Source: CAYJXJ01 sp964374095
GTDB lineage: Bacteria; Elusimicrobiota; Elusimicrobia; UBA1565; UBA9628
Length of the DNA stretch: 35,483 nt
Direction of reading: 5' to 3'
Assembly (NCBI GenBank): GCA_964374095.1
Contig: CAYJXJ010000029.1
Coordinates: 1-35,483, forward strand
Below, piece by piece: positions 14,187-20,140 of the stretch. A program made the translations under genes and the position numbers. How positions within the stretch are numbered: position 1 is the first letter of the stretch; each line of letters starts with the position of its first letter. Below the pieces are notes generated by a model, which saw nothing but the letters and a program-made list of their open reading frames with translations, made no database searches and was not told the origin of the DNA.

Positions 14187-15524
14187 ATGATAACCGTCGC
14201 CCAGACGCAGACCGACCTCATGGAGCGCTGGAGCCGCAAGACGAGACGTTCCAAGGAGCTGCACGCGCGCGCCGCGCGGCGTCTCCCGTACGGGGTCGGT
14301 TCCAATTTCCGCGCCATGGAACCCCACCCGATCTTCGTGGATCGGGCCCGCGGCTCCCGTCTCTGGGACGTGGATGGAAACGAATACGTGGATTTCGCGC
14401 TGGGCTTCGGCTCCCTTTACGCCGGTCATGCCCACCCGGCCATCGTGCGGGCCGTGAGCGACCAGGTCCACGACGGAACGCTTTACGCCATGCCGCATGC
14501 CTGGGAATACGAACTGGCCGAGGAGGTCTGCGGCCGCTTCCGGCTCGAGCAGGTCCGGTTCACCAATTCCGGCACCGAGGCCACGCTCAACGCCCTGCGT
14601 CTGGCCCGCGCCTTCACGGGCAGGCCCAAGATCGTCAAGTTCGAGGGAGCCTTCCATGGGGGCCACGAGGCGGTTCTGGCGAACGTTAAAGCAGCCGTCC
14701 TCGATCGCCCGGCGGGCGATCGAGGGCCGGTGCCTGCCTCCCTGGGCATACCAAAGGAATTCCTCTCCCATACGTTGGTCGCGAATTTCAACGATCAACA
14801 TTCCGTTCGTTCCTTGTTCGACCGGCACCCCGGCCAAATCGCCGCCGTCATCATGGAACCGGTCCTGTTGAACGCGACCATCGTTCCGCCCGAGCCCGGG
14901 TTTCTCGACGGCGTGGCAAGACTCTGCCGAGAGCGCGGGGCGTTATGGGTCCTCGATGAGGTCAAGACCGGGGCGCGCCTGGCCGCGGGCGGGGCCACGG
15001 AGCTCTGGGGGCTGAAGCCGGACTTGATCTGCCTGGCCAAGGCCATCGGCGGGGGTCTGCCCCTGGGAGCCTTCGGCGGACGCCACGACGTGATGTCGCT
15101 GCTGGAGCGGGGGGTCTCGCATACGGGGACCTTCAATACCAACCCCCTGTCCGTGCGCGCGGGACTCGCCGCTTTGCGCGAGGCCCTGACACCGGAGGCG
15201 ACGGCCCGGGCCGAGCGTCTCAGCGCTCGGCTGGCCGATGGCTATCGAGAGATCATTCGCCGAAAGGGCCTGCCCTGGCCCGTCACCCAGCTCGGGCCCA
15301 TGGGGGTCTTGCATTTCACCCCGCGGGCGCCGCGCGACTACCGGGACTGGACCGCGACGGATGAGCCCGCGTGGGAGCGCTACTGGTTCGGCATGACGCT
15401 CCGCGGCATACTCCCCCAGCCCCATGGCTCAGAGGAGCAGTGGAGCCTCTCGGTCCAGCACACCGAGGAGGATGTCGCGGCGCATCTGGCGGCCTTCGAG
15501 GAAGTGGCTCCGACGCTGCGATAG
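14187..15524 (+). CDS. Class III PLP aminotransferase (glutamate-1-semialdehyde aminomutase-like)
   Basis: 445 aa, the length of HemL. N-terminal GVGSNFRAMEPHPIFVDRARG, LWDVDGNEYVDFALGFG, FTNSGTEATLNALRLARAFTG, KFEGAFHGGHE, WVLDEVKTGARLA and the PLP lysine in LICLAKAIGGGLPLGAFGG all fit the HemL-like branch. No other haem genes are nearby and the family also contains beta-amino acid and other aminotransferases, so I leave the substrate open. The ATG at 14187 has GGAGG at good distance. Confidence 0.85.
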   Translation: MITVAQTQTDLMERWSRKTRRSKELHARAARRLPYGVGSNFRAMEPHPIFVDRARGSRLWDVDGNEYVDFALGFGSLYAGHAHPAIVRAVSDQVHDGTLYAMPHAWEYELAEEVCGRFRLEQVRFTNSGTEATLNALRLARAFTGRPKIVKFEGAFHGGHEAVLANVKAAVLDRPAGDRGPVPASLGIPKEFLSHTLVANFNDQHSVRSLFDRHPGQIAAVIMEPVLLNATIVPPEPGFLDGVARLCRERGALWVLDEVKTGARLAAGGATELWGLKPDLICLAKAIGGGLPLGAFGGRHDVMSLLERGVSHTGTFNTNPLSVRAGLAALREALTPEATARAERLSARLADGYREIIRRKGLPWPVTQLGPMGVLHFTPRAPRDYRDWTATDEPAWERYWFGMTLRGILPQPHGSEEQWSLSVQHTEEDVAAHLAAFEEVAPTLR

Positions 15525-15547
15525 CGTGTCGCGGTCCTCACCGCCGA

Positions 15548-15655
15548 AGGGACGGGCTTTTCCTGCTCGCCTGGCTGGCGGCCTGCGGCGTGCTTTTCGC
15601 CACGGCTTTTCACGGCGGGGAGCTGGTGTTCCGGTTCGGGTTGGGGGTCCGCTGA
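15548..15655 (+). pseudogene. C-terminal remnant of a DUF2231-like membrane protein
   Basis: Right after the aminotransferase a frame without a start encodes a membrane helix and tail (DGLFLLAWLAACGVLFATAF, then HGGELVFRFGLGVR and a stop). The ending resembles the GGxLVYxxGVGV tail of DUF2231 proteins. The remainder of the gene is absent, so it is a fragment left after deletion. Confidence 0.5.
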
Positions 15656-15663
15656 TCCCCTCG

Positions 15664-15948
15664 CTACTCCCGCCGCTCCGGCCGGGGAGCTTGAGGGGGG
15701 CTTCCTCCGCCATCTTCCTTGATCGCGCGGTTGCCGGGCACGATGATCCACCATTCGTATCGCGCTCCAGGCTCGGCGCGGTGATAGTCGAGGCTCTTGA
15801 TTCCCAGGAGACGGGAAGGCCCGGAGTAGACCGCCAGCACCGCCCCCTCTTTGTACCGGCCCTTGGAGCGTCCGCAGCGGCACGTCCTATCCTGGCCGAC
15901 GAGGAGGGCCACGATGTCCTGGCAGGAGATGCAGTTGAGGAGCTTCAT
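15664..15948 (-). CDS. Small zinc-ribbon-like protein, unknown function
   Basis: 94 aa. MKLLNCISCQDIVALLVGQD is followed by RTCRCGRSKGRY, so CxxC and CxC pairs about 18 residues apart suggest one metal site; GAVLAVYSGPSRLLGIKSLD and YEWWIIVPGNRAI follow. Small proteins of this layout are seen as hypotheticals in several phyla, but I cannot name a function. The ATG overlaps the stop of the truncated hydrolase (ATGA), so it depends on that reading frame for coupling. Confidence 0.6.
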   Translation of the reverse strand: MKLLNCISCQDIVALLVGQDRTCRCGRSKGRYKEGAVLAVYSGPSRLLGIKSLDYHRAEPGARYEWWIIVPGNRAIKEDGGGSPPQAPRPERRE

Positions 15949-16331
15949 CGCGCGAGGCTGTTTCGGGTTTCCGGGTACGGGAACGGCGTCGCCTGGCGGG
16001 CGAGCCAGTCTCCCACCAGCGGGTAGAGCGAGCCCGGCGCGCTCTCGCCGCTGCCGCGGAGTTCCAAGGCCCATACGTCGAAGCCCCGCCCGGCCAAGTC
16101 CCGGGCCAGCGAGCGGTCCTCCGCGAGGTCCCAAATGCGGCGGTTCTCGATGAAGCCGTGGGTCAGCAGGACCGGTTCGCGATAGCGCGGGCGCTGCGGA
16201 CGGTAGCGGTGGAGCGCGATGCGCCAGCCGTCGGCGGTGAGCGCGTGGTGGTCCTCCTCCGTGACCCCGTCCCAGCCGTGGGCGAGGCCGGCAAGGACGA
16301 GGCACGCGCAGCAGAGGAGCGGGTGGGTCAT
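15945..16331 (-). pseudogene. Truncated exported alpha/beta hydrolase (lipase-like) N-terminus
   Basis: 128 aa with a signal peptide (MTHPLLCCACLVLAGLAHG) and the first third of a lipase-type hydrolase: TADGWRIALHRYRPQ, VLLTHGFIENRRIWDL, GFDVWALELRGSGES. The reading frame ends before the GxSxG nucleophile, the acid and the histidine, so it cannot be an active enzyme. It still has a promoter and an ATGA link to the next small gene, so it may now serve only as an upstream ORF. Confidence 0.65.
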
Positions 16332-16334
16332 GCT

Positions 16335-16350
16335 CCCGTGGATTCTAGCA
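16335..16350 (-). promoter_or_regulatory. Extended -10 promoter of the truncated hydrolase
   Basis: Minus strand TGCTAGAAT, with TAGAAT at 16347-16342. The predicted start at about 16335 is four bases before the ATG at 16331. No clear -35. Confidence 0.5.
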
Positions 16351-16391
16351 CAAGCCGCCGCGGGTAAGCGGGGGGCCGGCTGGAAGGTTCG

Positions 16392-16411
16392 CGCCTCCAC
16401 CGGTGGAGGCG
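16392..16411. repeat. 20-bp perfect palindrome
   Basis: CGCCTCCACC/GGTGGAGGCG with no spacer, 45-64 bp upstream of the truncated hydrolase -10. It may be an operator. The arms also resemble those of the coding palindromic elements at 17112-17143 and 27603-27630, so it could be an intergenic member of that family. Confidence 0.6.
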
Positions 16412-16452
16412 GTCATTGCCTCTCGGCGCCTTGGGATGTCCAGTTGGAATTT

Positions 16453-16524
16453 ACTCCCAGTCTGGGAGTAGAACTCCGGTCGATGCCGCCGTTGAAAACC
16501 CCGGGGGGAGTCAGTTCTACTCCC
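16453..16524. repeat. REP-like relic with nested inverted repeats
   Basis: ACTCCCAG-T-CTGGGAGT (16453-16469) is a small palindrome, and its right side begins a second inverted pair, GGGAGTAGAACT (16464-16475) with AGTTCTACTCCC (16513-16524). It differs in sequence from the RAYT flanks at 751 and 1816, so it would belong to another REP family. Confidence 0.6.
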
Positions 16525-16529
16525 TTGAC

Positions 16530-16664
16530 CACTCCTGCATCGAGGAGATGCTTGAACCCGCGCGCCGGGCCGCGGGCAAGACCGGGCCCGAGGGGACTTT
16601 GTGGTTTATCTTCGCGGGCCACGGGGCGCCGAGTCGGGACGGCAAGGACGGACTCCTCGTCGCG
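16530..16664 (+). pseudogene. Fragment of a caspase-like (peptidase C14) gene
   Basis: A frame without its own start encodes EEMLEPARRAAGKTGPEG, TLWFIFAGHGAPSRDGKDGL and LVAL. FAGHGAP followed by DGKDG matches the strand and catalytic His (GHG) of bacterial caspase-family peptidases. It is cut on the left by the REP-like relic and on the right by the tRNA-Glu gene on the other strand; the catalytic cysteine region is gone. Confidence 0.5.
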
Positions 16665-16665
16665 T

Positions 16666-16740
16666 TGGTGCCCCCAAGGGGAATCGAACCCCTATTTACG
16701 CCTTGAAAGGGCGCCGTCCTAGCCGTTAGACGATGAGGGC
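16666..16740 (-). tRNA. tRNA-Glu (anticodon TTC)
   Basis: 75 nt including an encoded CCA. Acceptor GCCCTCA pairs with TGGGGGC (one G-T), the anticodon loop is CTTTCAA, and the T-arm is GGGG-TTCGATT-CCCC. It lies 8 nt downstream of tRNA-Lys on the same strand. Confidence 0.95.
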
Positions 16741-16748
16741 CAAACAAT

Positions 16749-16820
16749 TGAGCCCGGTGGGACTCGAACCCACGACCCCACGCTTAAAAGGCGCGTGCTC
16801 TACCACTGAGCTACGGGCTC
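16749..16820 (-). tRNA. tRNA-Lys (anticodon TTT)
   Basis: 72 nt to the discriminator A. Acceptor GAGCCCG pairs with CGGGCTC, D-arm GCTC/GAGC, anticodon loop CTTTTAA, T-arm GTGGG-TTCGAGT-CCCAC. CCA is not encoded, unlike the adjacent tRNA-Glu. Confidence 0.95.
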
Positions 16821-16821
16821 A

Positions 16822-17046
16822 TACGGGTGATTCTACCACACTTCCTCGGATGAGAGTCATCGGAGAGGGCGGGCGGCGTCCCGCCCACTCGATCAAGACG
16901 GCCGCGGCGGCGAGCGCCGCGGCGATCCAAATGAACCTAGGACCGCGGGTCACCCGGATGGACGCCAGAAACTCCTCCCAGTGGGGCCGGAGGGGAGTGA
17001 ACTCGGAATCCGCGGCCGAGACGCGCAGGGGGTAGTGCCGGCGCCA
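16822..17046 (-). pseudogene. Possible C-terminal remnant of a membrane protein
   Basis: An open frame without a plausible start encodes RRHYPLRVSAADSEFTPL, then a membrane helix (FIWIAAALAAAAVLIEWAG) and a charged tail that runs into tRNA-Lys. A single C-terminal helix after a soluble domain recalls the end of BatA/VWA-type proteins, but this is a guess. The frame is open on the amidase side too, so the fragment may be coincidental. Confidence 0.3.
16823..16838 (-). promoter_or_regulatory. Extended -10 promoter of the tRNA-Lys/tRNA-Glu unit
   Basis: Minus strand TGGTAGAAT, with TAGAAT at 16835-16830. The predicted start at about 16823 is three bases before the mature tRNA-Lys 5' end. The motif is identical to that of the zinc-ribbon gene, which supports both. 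Confidence 0.6.
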
Positions 17047-17099
17047 GGGCCAGCTTTGTGTGCCCCGGGCTTTCGCCCCAAGGAGGCCCCTCCGAGACC

Positions 17100-18233
17100 T
17101 TAAGGCAGGACGCCTGCGCTCCCAATGAATTGGAGGCGCAGGCCCGCCGCGATCCGCGGCGCCAGGCGTCTTTGGGCCACGGCTCCCTGAGCGCCGATCG
17201 AACGCCGGATGTCTTCCAGCAGGACGTAGACCCGCTCCCCCGGACAGTCCGTGGATTGGAAATCGCGGTGGCCCGACAGGGTGCGGGGGTCGATCGCGTA
17301 GGCCGCGACGAGCCACCGCCCGAGAAGCTTGAGGGAATCGATCTGCGCGGCCGTGGGCTGGTCCTGCGCCGGGTCATGGAAATTGCCCATGAGGGAGATC
17401 CCGACGTTGCCCGTGTTGCGGTTGAGGACGTGCGCCCCGACGACGTTTTCCGGGCGCCCCTGGAATACGCGCCCGGCGCCGTCGATCACGAAGTGATAGC
17501 CGATGTCGTTCCACTGGCGGCCGTTTTGGTGGTAGCGCTGGATGAGGCGCATCTCCGTCACGGCGTCGCTTTCGGTCATGGGCTGCGCCCCCGCGGTGTG
17601 ATGCACCGTGAGGCGCTCGGGCGCCATGGGGTCGAAGGGCGCGCGGGGCGGCGCCGCCCCCCAGCCGTCCCGGGAAACGACCTCCGGCTTGGGCGCCCCG
17701 GGCGCGGGAATCGGCGCGGCGCCGGTCCGCGCGCCGGCTTCCTCGGCTTCGACGCGGTGCGCTTCGATCTCATACATGGCGATCTCCCGACCCGTGGGTC
17801 CGGTGACAACGATGCGCATGCGGACCCGCGTGCCCGTCTTTCCCGCTAACGGCCAGCTTCCCCAGAAACGGCCGTTGGGAAAGGTCTCGGTCTGCGCCTC
17901 GACCCAGGGCCCCCAGGCGTTGCCTCCGTCGATGGCGGCCTCGAACCTGAGTCCCGGGCCTCCCTTGCCTTGAAAGAGTATGCCGTCGAAAGGTCCGGCG
18001 AGCGGATCGCTCGGGCCGGACTCGAAGACGACGGCGCCGGGGGGCGTGGCGGCGGGAATCTCGACCCGGCGGGTCGCGGGCCGGCCTTGGAAGGTGACCC
18101 GCAGGTCGTCGTCGGCTCCCCAGGACAGGCCGGGGAGGAGGGAGAAAAGCAACGCGCCGGCCGCCGCGCGCGACACCTGGCACGGTTGCGCATGGCGCCT
18201 GACGCGATGGGGAGAGGCTTGAGCCTCAGGCAT
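17100..18233 (-). CDS. Exported N-acetylmuramoyl-L-alanine amidase (amidase_2/PGRP type)
   Basis: 377 aa. A signal-type hydrophobic stretch lies near residues 24-38 (AAAGALLFSLLPGLSWG). Residues about 40-165 form a beta-rich region (DLRVTFQGRPATRRVEIPA; GRFWGSWPLAGKTGTRVRMR). The zinc amidase domain follows with RDGWGAAPPRAPFDPM, LTVHHTAG (first His), YHFVIDGAGRVFQGRP, NVGISLMGNFHD and SGHRDFQSTDCPGERVY (second His and Cys). It would cleave the stem peptide from muramic acid in the periplasm. The last 13 residues (LRLQFIGSAGVLP) come from a palindromic element. It is divergent from murB with overlapping promoters. Longer upstream starts read antisense to murB and are rejected. Confidence 0.9.
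   Translation of the reverse strand: MPEAQASPHRVRRHAQPCQVSRAAAGALLFSLLPGLSWGADDDLRVTFQGRPATRRVEIPAATPPGAVVFESGPSDPLAGPFDGILFQGKGGPGLRFEAAIDGGNAWGPWVEAQTETFPNGRFWGSWPLAGKTGTRVRMRIVVTGPTGREIAMYEIEAHRVEAEEAGARTGAAPIPAPGAPKPEVVSRDGWGAAPPRAPFDPMAPERLTVHHTAGAQPMTESDAVTEMRLIQRYHQNGRQWNDIGYHFVIDGAGRVFQGRPENVVGAHVLNRNTGNVGISLMGNFHDPAQDQPTAAQIDSLKLLGRWLVAAYAIDPRTLSGHRDFQSTDCPGERVYVLLEDIRRSIGAQGAVAQRRLAPRIAAGLRLQFIGSAGVLP
17112..17143 (-). repeat. Coding palindromic element, copy A (amidase C-terminus)
   Basis: Arms GCCTGCGCTCCCA (17112-17124) and TGGAGGCGCAGGC (17131-17143) pair at 11 of 13 positions. Read on the minus strand it gives LRLQFIGSAG, the same frame and peptide as in PlsC and the S1 protein. 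Confidence 0.75.
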
Positions 18234-18268
18234 GTTCAGATTATAGCACGCGGCGGCGCCATTGACAG
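18233..18268 (-). promoter_or_regulatory. Promoter of the amidase gene
   Basis: Minus strand CTGTCA (18268-18263), a 17-nt spacer, then TGCTATAAT with the -10 at 18245-18240. The predicted start falls on the A of the ATG (18233), so the mRNA would be fully leaderless. The -35 box overlaps that of murB on the other strand. Confidence 0.65.
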
Positions 18269-18297
18269 GGGGCGCGGCCGGGGATAAACTACCTGCT
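18262..18297 (+). promoter_or_regulatory. Promoter of murB
   Basis: TTGACA (18262-18267), 17-nt spacer, TAAACT (18285-18290). The predicted start at about 18297 is six bases before the ATG and no Shine-Dalgarno is present. Its -35 is a perfect consensus and overlaps the amidase -35 in the opposite direction. Confidence 0.7.
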
Positions 18298-18302
18298 GTC
18301 CC

Positions 18303-19217
18303 ATGGGTGCGAAGCCGTCGGGCTGGCGCGAAAAGGTCGCCCGTCTCTGCCCGCAGGCCCGTTTCGACGAGCCGCTCAAGAAGCACTCCACGTTCCGGAT
18401 CGGAGGACCCGCCGATTGCTATGTGGAGATCCACAGTCGCGGGCAGCTTCAAGCTCTCTTGCGGACCGCCCGCGACAAATCCGTCCCTATTTTTATGCTC
18501 GGATATGGCTCCAATCTTCTCATTCAGGATGGCGGCGTCCGCGGGATCGTCGCGCGATTGCGCGGAGATTTTGAGCGCGTCGAATTCCCCGGCAAGGACC
18601 GCGTGCGAGCCGGCGCCGGGGCGCGCGTGCCCTCGCTCGTCCTGCGCTGCGCCGAGCGTGGGCTGGCCGGAACCGAGCCGCTGGTCGGGGTGCCGGGGAC
18701 GGTGGGGGGGGCGCTCGTCATGAACGCGGGAACGCGCGATGGGGAGATCGGAGACCTTGTCGCCGAGGTCGAGATTCTGGAACCGCCCGCGTGGAAGGCC
18801 CGGCGGCTCGCGCGCGCGCAGCTGGTGTTCTCGTACCGCGAGAGCAGCCTGAACGGCCGGGTGGCGCTCGAGGCGTTGCTTCAATTGAAGCCCGGGAATA
18901 AAGTTGATATAATGGCGCGCGTTCGACAATATCAGAGGAAGAGGCTTCAGACGCAACCAATCCACAGCCATAACGTGGGGTCGATCTTCAAGAATCCGCC
19001 CGGGCTTTTCGTCGCCCGGCTCATTGAAGAGTCCGGCCTCAAGGGGATGACGTTCGGCGGAGCCCGGGTTTCACCCCGGCACGCCAACTTCATCGAAAAC
19101 GAGCGCGGGGCCAAGGCGTCCGACGTCTTGGAGCTGGTGTCCCGCGTCCGCGACCGAATCCGGGCGGCCCACGGCCTGGAACTGGAGTTGGAGATGAGGG
19201 TCGTGGGCGATGCATAG
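18303..19217 (+). CDS. murB: UDP-N-acetylenolpyruvoylglucosamine reductase
   Basis: 304 aa. FAD enzyme that reduces UDP-GlcNAc-enolpyruvate to UDP-MurNAc. Motifs: LKKHSTFRIGGPADCYVEI, FMLGYGSNLLIQDGGVRG, the FAD loop GVPGTVGGALVMNAGTRDGE, VFSYRESSL, and the active-site segment HNVGSIFKNPPG with the catalytic serine; HANFIEN near the end. First gene of the division cluster. The ftsQ start lies 8 nt inside its end. Confidence 0.95.
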   Translation: MGAKPSGWREKVARLCPQARFDEPLKKHSTFRIGGPADCYVEIHSRGQLQALLRTARDKSVPIFMLGYGSNLLIQDGGVRGIVARLRGDFERVEFPGKDRVRAGAGARVPSLVLRCAERGLAGTEPLVGVPGTVGGALVMNAGTRDGEIGDLVAEVEILEPPAWKARRLARAQLVFSYRESSLNGRVALEALLQLKPGNKVDIMARVRQYQRKRLQTQPIHSHNVGSIFKNPPGLFVARLIEESGLKGMTFGGARVSPRHANFIENERGAKASDVLELVSRVRDRIRAAHGLELELEMRVVGDA

Positions 19218-20046
19218 GCCCCGGCGCCGGACCTACCCCGTGGTGCTGCGCGCGAAAGTGCGCGCGCGCCGGCGCCGCGAGATCGGGGCGGTCCTGGCCG
19301 TCGCGGCGCTGGCGGGCCTGGCCGCCGCCACCGTCCGGCGCGGTCTCTCGGAACTGAGGCCGGCCCTGCCTTCCCTGGCCGGACTCTTCGAGCCGAAAGC
19401 CTTCGAGATCGAGGGCGCGCCGGAGTCTCGGCGCCAGGAGATGAGGGAATTCCTGGCGGGCGGTTCCGGGATGCCCGGGACGCGGGCGCGGGCCCTTGCC
19501 GAGCGATTTCCCTTCGTGTCCGAGGTCCGGGTCCGGCCGGCTTGGCCTCCGCCGGCGGTTCGCTACCGGGTGACGCTGCGCCGGGCCGTCGCCCGCGTCG
19601 GCCTCGGGGCCCGGACCGCGGGATACCTCGACGCGGGAGGCGCGGTCTTCTCCGCTCCCGCCGGGATATTCCCGGAAGATCTCCCGCGCGTCGAGTTGGG
19701 ATCATGCGGCCCCGAGCGGGCCGGGCAGGCGGCGGCGGTCGCCGCGGTCGCCGCCGATCCCGGTGTTTGGCCGGCTCCCTTGACGGTTCTCCGGTTCCTC
19801 CCGGAGTTGGACGTCTGGGAGGCCGTGCTGGCCGATGCGACCGTGGTCATTTGGGGCGACGGCCGGTGGATCGCCGAGAAGCTCGCCCGGATCAACGAAG
19901 TCTTGGCTGACGCGCGGGCCCGGTGGACGGGACCTCTGCGGGTCGACCTGCGCCATTTTGACGACGGAAGAATACTCGTGCGTCCGATCGTCGCCGTAGC
20001 GGGGGGCCCCGCGCCGCCCGCCGCCGGCGTGGGAGGCGGACCATGA
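19210..20046 (+). CDS. ftsQ: Cell division protein FtsQ/DivIB
   Basis: 278 aa. Basic cytosolic N-terminus (RRRTYPVVLRAKVRARRRRE), one membrane helix (about residues 25-45, IGAVLAVAALAGLAAATV), then a POTRA-like part (FEPKAFEIEGA; LAERFPFVSEVRVRPAWPPP) and an FtsQ-type beta domain (GYLDAGGAVFSA; VWEAVLADATVVIWGD). It is identified mainly from this layout and its place between murB and ftsA, because FtsQ sequences vary strongly. Its TGA lies in the first copy of the junction repeat (ATGA at 20043). Confidence 0.85.
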   Translation: MHRPRRRTYPVVLRAKVRARRRREIGAVLAVAALAGLAAATVRRGLSELRPALPSLAGLFEPKAFEIEGAPESRRQEMREFLAGGSGMPGTRARALAERFPFVSEVRVRPAWPPPAVRYRVTLRRAVARVGLGARTAGYLDAGGAVFSAPAGIFPEDLPRVELGSCGPERAGQAAAVAAVAADPGVWPAPLTVLRFLPELDVWEAVLADATVVIWGDGRWIAEKLARINEVLADARARWTGPLRVDLRHFDDGRILVRPIVAVAGGPAPPAAGVGGGP

Positions 20047-20093
20047 CCAGGGGAAATGGTTCGACTCCTAAGGATACAGGAAGAGAACCATGA
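20043..20093 (+). CDS. Minicistron 1 between ftsQ and ftsA
   Basis: 16 codons, MTRGNGSTPKDTGREP. Its ATG overlaps the ftsQ stop and its TGA overlaps the ATG of the second copy. AGGAAGAG sits six bases before that next ATG. Confidence 0.5.
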   Translation: MTRGNGSTPKDTGREP

Positions 20094-20136
20094 CCAGCGG
20101 AAATGGTTCGACTCCTAAGGATACAGGAAGAGAACC
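20043..20136 (+). repeat. Two tandem 47-bp junction repeats before ftsA
   Basis: Units 20043-20089 and 20090-20136 differ at one base (AGG versus AGC in codon 3). They fill the complete ftsQ-ftsA gap. Each unit is 16 codons minus one base, so successive ORFs are linked by ATGA. ATGGTTC and GAACCAT within each unit can pair across the Shine-Dalgarno. Confidence 0.95.
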
Positions 20137-20140
20137 ATGA
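20090..20140 (+). CDS. Minicistron 2 between ftsQ and ftsA
   Basis: 16 codons, MTSGNGSTPKDTGREP, ending on the ATGA that starts ftsA. It supplies the Shine-Dalgarno of ftsA (AGGAAGAG). Confidence 0.5.
   Translation: MTSGNGSTPKDTGREP

Noticed and set aside
18234..18971. Very long minus-strand frame that would extend the amidase to 623 aa
   Set aside because: It runs antisense through murB, crosses the predicted promoter and lacks domain similarity; the native start with leader-like sequence is at 18233.
20061..20071. GGTTCGACTCC in the junction repeats resembles a tRNA T-arm
   Set aside because: No acceptor, D or anticodon stems can be drawn around it; the likeness is limited to the T-loop consensus.
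20043..20136. CRISPR-like array
   Set aside because: The two units are directly adjacent with no spacers, and no cas genes are present.
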